NCBI GenBank assembly: GCA_002315555.1
Contig: DCHF01000055.1
Span: forward strand, 75,660-139,659
DNA from: Lachnospiraceae bacterium UBA1759
GTDB taxonomy: Bacteria > Bacillota > Clostridia > Lachnospirales > Lachnospiraceae
Reading direction: 5' to 3'
DNA length: 64,000 nucleotides
The notes beneath the pieces were generated by a model. The model had not been told where the DNA came from. It was given only the letters and a program-made list of their open reading frames with translations, and did no database searches. The position numbers were made by a program, and so were the translations under genes. The stretch's first letter is position 1; each line of letters opens with the position of its first letter. Below, one piece after another: positions 25,802 to 33,775 of the stretch.

Positions 25802-26590
25802 TTACAGCGCCCACTCCAACCCTGTGACCAGATGCTTCCGCCAGAAATCGAAGTCGTGGTGACCGGGCTCCATCACGAATTTGTACGGCACGCCCTTTTC
25901 GTCCATGAATCTGCAGAATACCTCATTTGACGTGATCAGACTGTCGTCCGTGCCGCATGCCAGGAACATGCCCGGGATCTTGATGCCCTTTTCCAGAAGG
26001 CCGGTCAGGAGATTCTCGGGATCGTTTACGGTCTCCTTTAAAATGTCCAGATCCCCGAACATCTGATGGTAGTAGTCGTAGTTTGCGACCGGATTTCCGG
26101 TGCCCGGCTTCATACCGACCAGACCGTTCACGATCAGCGCCGATGACAGTGCGATGACCTTACCGAAATTCTCCGGATAAGCCAGTGCGGTGTGGATCGC
26201 ACCGAAGCCGCCCATGGAATAGCCGCCGATGAGCGTATCATTGCGATCCGCGGAGAGATTGAAGGTCTTTCTCGTATATTCGATGAATTCTTTTCCGGTG
26301 TATTCCGCGTACTTGAAACCGGTGGCGGGCTGATCCAGATAGAAGCTGTTTTCACCGGTGGGCATGAAGAAATTCACGTTGTATTTTCCGGCCAGCTCGC
26401 AAAGAGGAACATAAAGTCCCCAGTCGGAATCGCAGCCGCAGTAGCCGTGAAGAAGATAAACGTTCTTCGTGGGGCGAGCATAGTGCGGGTTGACGGAAGG
26501 GTCGACGCTGCCGTCATTGGAAAGGATCGCGGTGAAGCGCATGTTGCGCTGCATAACTGCGGAAAAATAGGTGCCGCTTAAATTTGCCAT
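25802..26590 (-). CDS. Alpha/beta-hydrolase esterase (esterase D/tributyrin esterase type)
   Basis: This 262-residue protein has the esterase fold with LLHGYCGCDSDW as oxyanion region, nucleophile Ser in GGYSMGGFGA, an acidic residue in ACGTDDSLI, and a catalytic His in EPGHHDFDFW. It resembles EstA/S-formylglutathione-hydrolase-like acetyl or feruloyl esterases that deacylate plant cell-wall sugars. No signal peptide is present. It begins behind AAAGGAG and is a single-gene unit. Removal of acetyl groups from imported oligosaccharides fits the surrounding glycosidases, but the substrate is inferred. Confidence 0.82.
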   Translation of the reverse strand: MANLSGTYFSAVMQRNMRFTAILSNDGSVDPSVNPHYARPTKNVYLLHGYCGCDSDWGLYVPLCELAGKYNVNFFMPTGENSFYLDQPATGFKYAEYTGKEFIEYTRKTFNLSADRNDTLIGGYSMGGFGAIHTALAYPENFGKVIALSSALIVNGLVGMKPGTGNPVANYDYYHQMFGDLDILKETVNDPENLLTGLLEKGIKIPGMFLACGTDDSLITSNEVFCRFMDEKGVPYKFVMEPGHHDFDFWRKHLVTGLEWAL

Positions 26591-26807
26591 GGTGATGCTC
26601 CTTTATGAATAATAGAATGATCGGGGTCCGGTCGAAATGTTTGATCCTATTATGTACCCTGCGGCCCGAATCGACAAGGGGTCTTGGGCGAACAGTCGAA
26701 AAATGTGCGGGGAACATGATAAAAAGAGGGAGATCCGGGCATAAAACCGCTTGACCTGTGCGTTTTTAAGAAGTAAAATGAGTGTGTTTCAAAAGTTGAA
26801 ACCATCC

Positions 26808-26880
26808 GGGGGCGTAGCTCAGTTGGGAGAGCGTACGGTTCGCATCCGTAAGGTCGTGGGTTCGAATCCCATCGTCTCCA
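26808..26880 (+). tRNA. tRNA-Ala, anticodon CGC
   Basis: The 73-base cloverleaf has acceptor arms GGGGGCG/CGTCTCC, D arm GCTC/GAGC, anticodon stem TACGG/CCGTA with loop TTCGCAT (anticodon CGC, reading GCG), and T arm GTGGG/CCCAT around TTCGAAT. G3 faces T70, the G:U pair that marks alanine identity, and position 73 is A. CCA is not encoded. A terminator follows immediately. Confidence 0.92.
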
Positions 26881-26928
26881 AAAAAGAAGCGTGTAAAACC
26901 AAAGGTTTTACACGCTTCTTTTTTGTAT
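26880..26928 (+). terminator. Intrinsic terminator directly after tRNA-Ala
   Basis: A 21-bp perfect stem (26880-26900 with 26904-26924, loop AAA) ends in six T. Its long A/T flanks make it work in both directions. Confidence 0.9.
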
Positions 26929-27172
26929 GGGAATTGGCTTGTAAACAAAGGGTAAATGATGGTTCTGAAACTAAAAGAAAAGCGAAGAAGAAAAAACAAT
27001 GATTTTTATAAAGGTCTTGGAAGACACCATAAAGATGATCATGTAGAAAATGCTGAATGATGTGATCAGGGCTATGTTGAACGGTATTTTCAAAGATTTT
27101 AAATAAGCAATACCAAAACTATTGACTATATATATATATAATTATTTTTATCTTTATAAAGGAGACAATACA
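26929..27172. other. AT-rich spacer at the start of an atypical island
   Basis: No convincing gene is present. Composition shifts abruptly to AT-rich after the tRNA terminator. A TA-alternating run (27126-27140) lies just before the next gene and probably includes its promoter. No integrase and no repeat of the tRNA 3' end was found. Confidence 0.5.
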
Positions 27173-27793
27173 ATGAATGAACAGGTAATTCTTAAGGGAG
27201 AATTAAAGGATTCAAAACTGATTTGCATGATTCTTCCTATTATAGGATTGATTGGCACTATTATTTATAACTATAGTGTGTCTACAAGCGAGTGGGTAGT
27301 GCGCTATAACAAAGGAAAGCCTGATTGGTCATATGGCTTTGGTTTAGGAAATGGCGCAAATTATGCACTTTATCCTATGATAATTGTACTTGCAATTATC
27401 GGTTTTGTGATTTATTCAAGATGGTCAAAAGTTAGTCTTACAGTAACAGACAAGAGAGTATATGGTAACAATTCGCTTGGAAAAAGAGTTGACTTACCAT
27501 TAGATTCAATTACTGCTGTTGGAACGAGTGCGTTTTCCGCTCTTGCAGTAACAACTGCATCCGGTGCAATTAAGTTTACTATGTTAAAGAATAGAGATGA
27601 ATTGCACAAAGTAATCAGTGACTTACTCATTGACAGGCAGGGAAAAGAAAAGACCGTAGCAACTACAACAATCAAGCAGGAGATTCCTCAGAGCAATGCG
27701 GATGAACTTAGAAAGTACAAGGAACTTCTTGATTCCGGCGTTATTTCTCAGGAAGAATTTGATGCAAAGAAAAAGCAGCTGCTTGGCTTGTGA
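27173..27793 (+). CDS. Small membrane protein with PH-like region and C-terminal SHOCT domain
   Basis: The start at 27173 lies eight bases after GGAG. The 206-residue protein has two hydrophobic segments (LICMILPIIGLIGTIIY and MIIVLAIIGFVIY), a region resembling bacterial PH domains (SLTVTDKRVYGNNSLGKRVDLPLDSI), and a SHOCT helix pair at the end (ELRKYKELLDSGVISQEEFD). SHOCT domains are short oligomerisation modules often found on phage-, membrane- or nuclease-linked proteins. Codons end in A or T far more than in the neighbouring genes, which points to recent acquisition. The gene lies alone between the tRNA and a terminator. The function is unknown. Confidence 0.75.
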   Translation: MNEQVILKGELKDSKLICMILPIIGLIGTIIYNYSVSTSEWVVRYNKGKPDWSYGFGLGNGANYALYPMIIVLAIIGFVIYSRWSKVSLTVTDKRVYGNNSLGKRVDLPLDSITAVGTSAFSALAVTTASGAIKFTMLKNRDELHKVISDLLIDRQGKEKTVATTTIKQEIPQSNADELRKYKELLDSGVISQEEFDAKKKQLLGL

Positions 27794-27898
27794 TTTTTCT
27801 ATCAGCTTGATCGTCGGAATGTAAGGCCGATAGCATAGATGTGTAGACGAATTAAATACCGCTTTTATCGGTTGTCAGTACTAAAGTTCTATAATACA

Positions 27899-27937
27899 GC
27901 ACCGGGAATCATTAAACATATGATTCCCGGTGCTTTC
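27899..27937 (+). terminator. Intrinsic terminator after the SHOCT gene
   Basis: GCACCGGGAATCAT (27899-27912) pairs with ATGATTCCCGGTGC (27920-27933), followed by TTTCTGTTT. Confidence 0.85.
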
Positions 27938-28026
27938 TGTTTAAAGAAATCTATTTATTACATCGACAAACCTGCGCCGAAGTGCTACAATTCTTGACAA
28001 TAAATCTGCCTGAATCGAGAGACACC

Positions 28027-29298
28027 ATGAAATATATCTTCAGCAACAAAAATCTCCGGGAACTGCTCCTGATCAACCTGCTGTTCGGCATCACCGAGGC
28101 CACATTTGCCTTCCGCGCCACTTTCCTTGCGGGAAACGGGATGACGGCTTCACAGATCGGCATCGTCTTTTCGATGATGAGCGTCATCTCCATGTTTTCC
28201 CCGGTCATCGGCGGCATTCTCGCCGATAAGGTCCTTTCCCGTTATCAGGTCTTCATCATCTGCATATTGGCGGCGGCCGTGATCATCGGATTTCTGCCGC
28301 TTTCCGCAACGATCCGGATCGGCTCCATCATCGCCGCAATGCTTCTCATGCCGATGGTCCAGCTTTTCCGGCCGGTCAGCCTTGCCCTCATTGCGACCTG
28401 TACCATCAACGGCGTGGCGCTGGAGAGGAACGTGGATTATTCGCAGATCCGTCTGTGGATGTCGGTCGGCTTCACGGCCGCAAGCCTGTTTTTTACTCAG
28501 ATGGTCCGTCTGTTCGGCATCAATTCGATCTATTATTTTTCCCTCATTTGTTTTGCCCTGATCCTGATCTTCCGCAGAACGATGAAAAACAACGAAAACG
28601 AAGGCTTTTCCGCCGGCGGCGGGGAACAGGAGGCCAAGCGCGTTACCACCGCGGAACGCCGCAAAAACGCGCATTTAAAGGAGCTTCTGTCCAATTACTA
28701 CATCGTGACATTCGTGGTACTGAACATCATCTACGCCTCCGCCGGTAACTGCAGCTCCTACCTTTCCTACATTCTGGAAGCGAACGGCATCGACGCCGCA
28801 CAGGTCGGAACCGTTGCGGGGCTGAAGGTCGTGGGTGAGGTCACGGTCATGCTGATCCTTCCGCAGCTCAAGAAAAAACTGACCATGTCCGGACTGCAGG
28901 TCCTGGCCGGCATCTTCCTGGTGCTGGAGCTTTTCACAATGCAGTTTGCGACAACTCTGCCGATGGTCATTTTCGCCGAAATGTTCGGCGGTATCGGCAA
29001 CGGCATCTACCTGTCCTGCGCCGGACTCTACGTTCGCAAGATGGCACCGCAGGGCCTGGAAGCTACGGCACAGTCCGTGTCCGGCATCGGCTCCTGCCTG
29101 GGCGGAATCATCCTGGCCACCCTGTTCGGAAAGATCATTGAAACGAGCGGTGTTCAGACCAATTACCGCCTGGCGATCATCCTGCAGATGACCTGGATCG
29201 TGTTGTTCATCGGCACGCTGGTCTTTGGTGAGAAGGTACTGAAAAAGAAAAATGTATGCTCGATGATCTTCCTGAAAAAGGGAGAGAAGGCCTTCTGA
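28027..29298 (+). CDS. Major facilitator superfamily transporter (LacY/NupG-like group)
   Basis: I favour the ATG at 28027; an ATG 15 codons earlier has no better ribosome site, and the GAGAG before 28027 is weak. The 423-residue protein has about twelve membrane helices and resembles the MFS_1-like group of sugar and nucleoside proton symporters (GITEATFAFRATFLAGNGMTASQIG; GGIGNGIYLSCAGLYVRKM). The loop 2-3 motif reads GGILADKVLSRYQ. The substrate is unknown. The last codons run past the next gene's putative upstream frame, and the following gene starts 71 bases later on the same strand. Confidence 0.8.
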   Translation: MKYIFSNKNLRELLLINLLFGITEATFAFRATFLAGNGMTASQIGIVFSMMSVISMFSPVIGGILADKVLSRYQVFIICILAAAVIIGFLPLSATIRIGSIIAAMLLMPMVQLFRPVSLALIATCTINGVALERNVDYSQIRLWMSVGFTAASLFFTQMVRLFGINSIYYFSLICFALILIFRRTMKNNENEGFSAGGGEQEAKRVTTAERRKNAHLKELLSNYYIVTFVVLNIIYASAGNCSSYLSYILEANGIDAAQVGTVAGLKVVGEVTVMLILPQLKKKLTMSGLQVLAGIFLVLELFTMQFATTLPMVIFAEMFGGIGNGIYLSCAGLYVRKMAPQGLEATAQSVSGIGSCLGGIILATLFGKIIETSGVQTNYRLAIILQMTWIVLFIGTLVFGEKVLKKKNVCSMIFLKKGEKAF

Positions 29299-29369
29299 GA
29301 AGGCTTAAGTCATCTACAGGTGAAAAGGCTTCCGAAAGGGCGCGCGTTGTTCTGGAAAGGAGAGCGCAT

Positions 29370-30107
29370 ATGGACGATGTTAACGAACTGAAAATAACCG
29401 AGACCGTACTCGATGATGCGCTCCCGCACGCTCATTTTGAGATCGGCGATGCCATCGACCACGTCTGGACCTGCATCTGCCGCAGCGTGCTGATGCGGTT
29501 TGGCATCGATCCCGCACCGGATGCATTCCGGACCTATGTCCCGGAAGTGACTATAAAACTGGTGAATTTTAAGAATACCGACGCGGATCACTACCGGAAG
29601 AACCCGGTGGAACAGATCGCGCACTATGAAGAGAATTACATCACGCACCCGCGGGCGGTGGAGTGCTATGAATACGGCGCCGTCGATTATGTCTGCGAGG
29701 AGGACACGGAAACAGATGCGGACGGAAACGAGCTGCATCATTTCCGGTTCACGGTGCGGAACATTCCGGAGCTCACGCAGGAAGCCATTCAGACCACGAT
29801 CACGGCTCTCGGCACGTTCCTTGCGGAGCACGGTGAAGTGGTCGATGCCTTTGACCACACCTACGTGGCCGGTCAGGGCAGCATGGATGAGATCTACATC
29901 ACGTCCGACATGATCTACGGCCGCAGCGACCGGATCTCCAACACGGTGAAATTCGAGGACCTCGGGTACGGGGAGATCGACCTCTCCCATCAGATCGCCC
30001 TTGCGATGATCCTGAAAACAAAATACAAACTGACCAGGATGTTTTCCGACGGGCACACGGTGTATTTAAAAACTACCCGGGAGAACAAGAGCATGAAGCT
30101 TTGGTGA
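29370..30107 (+). CDS. Conserved protein of unknown function
   Basis: The start at 29370 follows AAAGGAGA; a longer frame reaches back into the MFS gene but lacks a ribosome site. The 245-residue protein is acidic and soluble, with no signal peptide or membrane segment. Visible stretches include HAHFEIGDAIDHVWTCICRS near the N-terminus and a Tyr/Thr-rich middle (YVAGQGSMDEIYITSDMIYG). I do not recognise a family. It follows an MFS transporter and ends at a bidirectional terminator, so it may be co-transcribed with that transporter. Confidence 0.6.
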   Translation: MDDVNELKITETVLDDALPHAHFEIGDAIDHVWTCICRSVLMRFGIDPAPDAFRTYVPEVTIKLVNFKNTDADHYRKNPVEQIAHYEENYITHPRAVECYEYGAVDYVCEEDTETDADGNELHHFRFTVRNIPELTQEAIQTTITALGTFLAEHGEVVDAFDHTYVAGQGSMDEIYITSDMIYGRSDRISNTVKFEDLGYGEIDLSHQIALAMILKTKYKLTRMFSDGHTVYLKTTRENKSMKLW

Positions 30108-30112
30108 GAATG

Positions 30113-30150
30113 AAAAAGGCTGAGCGATCCTATGACCGTTCAGCCTTTTT
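30113..30150. terminator. Bidirectional intrinsic terminator
   Basis: AAAAAGGCTGA (30113-30123) pairs with TCAGCCTTTTT (30140-30150). It lies between convergent genes. Confidence 0.87.
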
Positions 30151-30174
30151 GTATGGACCGCATGCCGGCAGGCC

Positions 30175-30825
30175 TTACGGTTTCTTTTTCTTTCCGGCGA
30201 TCTTCTCCGCCAGGGCATACACGCCCGCAACAACAAGCGCTACCAGCATGAAAGCTGCCGCGACGATGGCAATTGAAATGTACCAGGGATCCGTCAGCAT
30301 CAGATGATAGTGATCCGTCCAGACCCGGTTCAGTACCAGGGAAACATACACGATCCCGTAGATCAGCACCGGGATGATGCCGATGAACATATGATACCAT
30401 TTGAGCTTTGCGCCGCGTTCCAGAAGAACAAAGGAGAAGAAAGCCTCAAGCGGCACCAGAAGGTGCGCGTACAGGCCGCTTCCGGCAAACAGGCCCCGGA
30501 CTTTGACGACCGGCCCCAGATAGCAGACCACGGTCAGGAAGGTGATCGTCACGCCCGTCACGGCTGCGTATTTCATGAGCAGTACGCCGCGGTGCGCGGT
30601 CTTCCGCTTGATCACGAGGGATTCGATCAGATCGAATGCCATGATGAAAGAAGCGACACCGGCAAAGATATTGGAATCAAAGGTGAACCAGACGATGGCT
30701 GTTCTCAGACTACCCATGAATTCCGCGAAATACCGGACCTCCTGTACGAAGATCACCAGGTTCACGATCAGCGCGAGGATCATCAGGATCCGCGCTTTTC
30801 TTCTTTCTTTTACCATACCCGTCAC
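30175..30825 (-). CDS. Pr6Pr-like six-helix membrane protein
   Basis: This protein of about 216 residues has six hydrophobic segments and resembles the Pr6Pr (FAR-17a/AIG1-like) membrane family: WFTFDSNIFAGVASFIMA, an RGVLLMKYAAVTGVTITFL stretch, and YAHLLVPLEAFFSFVLLERG. The function of the family is not known. The start is a GTG at 30825 that overlaps the stop of the upstream DUF3006-like gene (GTGA); an ATG three codons later is an alternative. The overlap makes translational coupling of the two genes likely. The C-terminus is basic (KKKKP). Confidence 0.7.
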   Translation of the reverse strand: MTGMVKERRKARILMILALIVNLVIFVQEVRYFAEFMGSLRTAIVWFTFDSNIFAGVASFIMAFDLIESLVIKRKTAHRGVLLMKYAAVTGVTITFLTVVCYLGPVVKVRGLFAGSGLYAHLLVPLEAFFSFVLLERGAKLKWYHMFIGIIPVLIYGIVYVSLVLNRVWTDHYHLMLTDPWYISIAIVAAAFMLVALVVAGVYALAEKIAGKKKKP

Positions 30826-30995
30826 CCGATCAGTTCATACTGAAACATTTCGTACTTCAGCTGACTGCCCTCGCGGATATCCGCCGGCAGCAGCGCGCGT
30901 GCCACAAGCTTCAGATCATCGGACGGGGCGTCCGTCCGTTTCAGGTGGGCGTAATCGCCGTCGATGGTCTCAACGATATAATACATGGTCTCCAT
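30822..30995 (-). CDS. Small DUF3006-like protein
   Basis: The ATG at 30995 lies five bases after GGGGAG; a longer frame upstream lacks a ribosome site. The 57-residue product begins METMYYIVETIDGDYAHLKR and ends in a segment of the type LLPADIREGSQLKYEMFQYE. This fits DUF3006, whose members start with a V(D)RI-EGD-A core and end with a VKEGD-like strand, a small beta-barrel of unknown function. It overlaps the Pr6Pr-like gene by four bases. The short length is normal for the family. Confidence 0.7.
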   Translation of the reverse strand: METMYYIVETIDGDYAHLKRTDAPSDDLKLVARALLPADIREGSQLKYEMFQYELIG

Positions 30996-31195
30996 AATGA
31001 CTCCCCGGTGACCGGCGCGATTTTGAATACCGGTCCTCTTACAGGATATCATATCATGGTACGGGACTTTTTCCAAATACCTTTCGCAAATATTCCGGAC
31101 GATGTCCCGCATTTTGGGAAATAATATGCCGATTTTCCGTTTGCATCGTCCAAAGATTTGCACTATGCTAAAAGAAAAAGTGTCGGAGGTGTGTT

Positions 31196-32020
31196 ATGAG
31201 ACCGGAACTTAAGGAATATGAATATCAGAAGGACATCGTGGGCGGAAAGATCGTCACGTTTGAAATGGAGATGGTGCCGTATCCGGACCATCGTACGCGT
31301 AAGATCCGCGTGTATCTGCCGGATTCCTACGACGGTGTGCGCCGTTTCCCGGTCATCTACATGCACGACGGCCAGGGCGTTTTCCGGAATGAGCAGGAAG
31401 AGGTCAAGATCGACATGGACCGCGCGCTGACGGAGACCGGTGTGGAGGCCATCGTGGTCACCATCGATAATGCCGAGACCCGCGGAACGGAACTGACGCC
31501 GGCGGCACCCCGCGGCGAAGTCGGCGCGGTGGTCAACGGTTACCGGATCCCGATCATCCCGGGCGAGAGCACCACGGACATCTATGCGGACTTTGTCATC
31601 GGCGCGCTGAAGAGCACGATCGACGAGACCTTCATGACGCTGACCGGGCCGGAGAATACGACCATCGGCGGCATTTCCGCCGGCGGCACCGCCTCCTACT
31701 ACATGATGCTCCGAAATCCGGAAGTGTTCGGCAAAGCCATCATCTGCTCACCGGGATTTCCGATGTTCGATCTCCGGGGTATGCTGAAGATCCTGGACGA
31801 GTATGATTTCTCAAAGCTCGCCAACAATAAGTTCGCGTTCTATAACGGCGATCAGAGCATCGATGTGACCAGCGTGGATCATGTGCTGGCGATCTATCGT
31901 AAACTGAAAGAGAAAGGCATCGACAAGGAGCATATGATGTTCCTTTTGGATACCCGCCAGTCGCACTGCAACGAGGCGTGGAAGAAGTATATGCCGGAGA
32001 TCCTGCGTTTCCTGTTCTGA
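31196..32020 (+). CDS. Alpha/beta-hydrolase esterase
   Basis: This 274-residue protein resembles the putative-esterase (EstA-like) group. It has RKIRVYLPDSYD and FPVIYMHDGQGVF near the start (strand 3 and oxyanion loop), the nucleophile Ser in IGGISAGGTASY, and a His in TRQSHCNEAWKKYMPEI near the end. No signal peptide is present. It lies behind CGGAGG and shares no operon with the nearby larE unit, which starts from its own promoter. Deacylation of a glycan or other small ester is likely; the substrate is unknown. Confidence 0.8.
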   Translation: MRPELKEYEYQKDIVGGKIVTFEMEMVPYPDHRTRKIRVYLPDSYDGVRRFPVIYMHDGQGVFRNEQEEVKIDMDRALTETGVEAIVVTIDNAETRGTELTPAAPRGEVGAVVNGYRIPIIPGESTTDIYADFVIGALKSTIDETFMTLTGPENTTIGGISAGGTASYYMMLRNPEVFGKAIICSPGFPMFDLRGMLKILDEYDFSKLANNKFAFYNGDQSIDVTSVDHVLAIYRKLKEKGIDKEHMMFLLDTRQSHCNEAWKKYMPEILRFLF

Positions 32021-32033
32021 GGCTCGGGCTTAC

Positions 32034-32063
32034 TTGACAGAAACCACGCTTCTATGGTATATT
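32034..32063 (+). promoter_or_regulatory. Promoter of the lar operon
   Basis: TTGACA (32034-32039), an 18-base spacer and TATATT (32058-32063) form a good sigma-A promoter. The transcript should start near 32069, about 195 bases before larE. Confidence 0.75.
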
Positions 32064-32068
32064 CTTCA

Positions 32069-32213
32069 CGGCTACAGAAGTAACCGCTCAAGGTGCTGAA
32101 GCACCGGAACTATTTGCTTTTTTACCGCAGGAAGCGGTATTTATAAAATCGATCGGTATGTTCAGGAAGGCATACGAATTTCCCTCAAAGGGAGTCGTAT
32201 GCCTTCTTTTTTT
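32069..32213 (+). promoter_or_regulatory. Candidate riboswitch-type leader RNA of the lar operon
   Basis: The leader begins with three short hairpins: CGGCTAC with GTAACCG around AGAA (32069-32086), GGTGC-TGAA-GCACC (32092-32105), and ACCGC-AGGAA-GCGGT (32124-32138). A linker follows, then a strong terminator (AAGGCATACGA at 32167-32177 with TCGTATGCCTT at 32195-32205, then a T run) ahead of larE. GTATG at 32156-32160 can pair with CATAC (32171-32175) in the terminator arm as an alternative fold. This is the layout of a metabolite- or metal-sensing leader. It matches no class I can name, including the NiCo and cobalamin types. Confidence 0.6.
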
Positions 32214-32263
32214 GACTGTGTATCCGCATGGTCAGCTGCAACATACGGACCGGAAAGGCCCCC

Positions 32264-33013
32264 ATGACATTACAGGAATTTTTCAGGGAAAACCCAAAAA
32301 CAGCCATTGCCTTTTCGGGCGGTGTGGATTCCGCGTATCTTCTGTACGCGGGTATTCACTATGGCGCAGAAGTCCACGCGTACTATGTGAAGTCCGCGTT
32401 TCAGCCGCAGTTTGAAATGGACGATGCCCTCCGCCTTGCGAAGGAACTGAATGCGGAGATGACCGTCATCAACGCCGATGTTCTTTCCGACCCGGTCGTG
32501 GCATCGAACCCGAAGGACCGCTGTTACTACTGCAAGCACGTGATCTTCACGAAGATCATGGAAGCAGCGGCGGCAGACGGCTACACCGTGCTTTTAGACG
32601 GCACCAACGCGTCCGATGACGCCGGCGACCGCCCCGGCATGCGTGCCCTTCGCGAGCTTGAGGTCAAGTCCCCGCTCCGTCTTTGCGGCCTGCCCAAAAC
32701 GGAGATCCGCCGCCTTTCGAAGGAGGCCGGTCTCTTTACCTGGGACAAGCCCGCTTATGCGTGTCTGGCAACACGCATTCCGACGGGAGAGACTATTACC
32801 CTTGAAAAACTGACTGCGACAGAACGTGCGGAGGATCTCCTGTTCCGCCTCGGATTCACGGATTTCCGTGTCCGGAGAGGCGCAGGCGGTTCAGCCAGGC
32901 TGCAGTTTCCCGAGGCACAGCTCGCCAAGGTACTTGACAACAGGGAAACGATCCTGAATGAACTGAAGAAAGATTACCCGGCCGTTGTGCTGGATCTGGA
33001 GGTCCGGAAATGA
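32264..33013 (+). CDS. larE: ATP-dependent sacrificial sulfur transferase LarE
   Basis: This 249-residue protein makes the thiol groups of the nickel-pincer cofactor of lactate racemase. It activates the pyridinium dicarboxylate precursor with ATP and transfers sulfur from its own cysteine. The PP-loop ATP site is AFSGGVDSAYLL (about residues 16-27). Cys167 in KPAYACLATRIPTG lies at the position of the sacrificial Cys176 of the Lactobacillus enzyme. The start at 32264 was chosen behind GGAAAGG; an ATG 12 codons earlier lacks a ribosome site. The gene ends with ATGA shared with larB, so translation is coupled. Confidence 0.92.
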   Translation: MTLQEFFRENPKTAIAFSGGVDSAYLLYAGIHYGAEVHAYYVKSAFQPQFEMDDALRLAKELNAEMTVINADVLSDPVVASNPKDRCYYCKHVIFTKIMEAAAADGYTVLLDGTNASDDAGDRPGMRALRELEVKSPLRLCGLPKTEIRRLSKEAGLFTWDKPAYACLATRIPTGETITLEKLTATERAEDLLFRLGFTDFRVRRGAGGSARLQFPEAQLAKVLDNRETILNELKKDYPAVVLDLEVRK

Positions 33014-33765
33014 ACAGTGAGATCAGAAAGACTTTAGAAGCGCTGCAGCGCGGAGAAATTACAGTGGACGATGCCATGCTGGCCGTCAAGAAGGAGCCCT
33101 TTGAAGACCTTGGCTATGCCAAGATCGATCTTCACCGGGGCATCCGTCAGGGCGCGGCTGAGGTCATTTACGGTGCAAGTAAAACAGCAGAGCAAATGAT
33201 CGGCATTGTCGAGGCAATGAAGAATAACGGTGTAAAAACGATCCTGATTACACGTCTGTCCGAAGAATCGGCGGAAGAGATCATGAAGGTGCATGAAATG
33301 GATTATCGGAAGCAGGCAAAGATCGGTGTGATCGGTGAATTCCCTGCGGCCGATGGTATCGGTAAAATCGTGGTCGCAACGGGCGGAACATCCGACATCC
33401 CCGTTGCGGAGGAAGCGGCTCTGACCGCGGAAGCACACGGCAATGAAGTGGTCCGTCTCTATGACGTCGGTGTTGCGGGGCTGCATCGTCTGCTCGCGCA
33501 CATGGACGAGATCATGAGCGCATCGGTCATCATTGCCATTGCCGGCATGGAAGGCGCACTTGCGAGCGTTATCGGCGGTCTTGCGGACTGTCCGGTCATC
33601 GCGGTCCCCACCAGCGTCGGTTACGGTGCCTCCTTTAACGGCCTGTCCGCCCTTCTCTCCATGCTGAACTCCTGCGCGAGCGGTGTCTCTGTAGTAAACA
33701 TCGACAACGGCTTCGGCGCCGGATATCTGGCCAGCATGATCAATCACATGGAGACAAAAAAGTGA
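33010..33765 (+). CDS. larB: Nickel-pincer cofactor biosynthesis protein LarB
   Basis: This 251-residue protein carboxylates nicotinic acid adenine dinucleotide and cleaves it, the first step of nickel-pincer nucleotide synthesis. The N-terminal part (TLEALQRGEITVDDA) is typical of LarB, and the C-terminal domain resembles PurE-type AIR carboxylases (TGGTSDIPVAEEAA, AIAGMEGALASVIGGL, VPTSVGYGASFNGL). It overlaps larE by four bases (ATGA). In known lar operons larC normally accompanies larB and larE; none is present in this window, so the nickel-inserting step must be encoded elsewhere or use another protein. Confidence 0.92.
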   Translation: MNSEIRKTLEALQRGEITVDDAMLAVKKEPFEDLGYAKIDLHRGIRQGAAEVIYGASKTAEQMIGIVEAMKNNGVKTILITRLSEESAEEIMKVHEMDYRKQAKIGVIGEFPAADGIGKIVVATGGTSDIPVAEEAALTAEAHGNEVVRLYDVGVAGLHRLLAHMDEIMSASVIIAIAGMEGALASVIGGLADCPVIAVPTSVGYGASFNGLSALLSMLNSCASGVSVVNIDNGFGAGYLASMINHMETKK

Positions 33766-33775
33766 GGTAAATTCT

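Noticed and set aside
26751..27002. Protein-coding frame across the tRNA gene
   Set aside because: It is the translated tRNA and its terminator; the cloverleaf explains the sequence fully.
27122..27172. Earlier ATG for the SHOCT protein
   Set aside because: It lies in the TA-rich promoter-like run without a ribosome site, while 27173 has GGAG at the right distance.
32069..32213. Known NiCo or cobalamin riboswitch ahead of the lar operon
   Set aside because: The hairpin sizes and loops differ from both classes, and the cobalamin core would need a longer leader.
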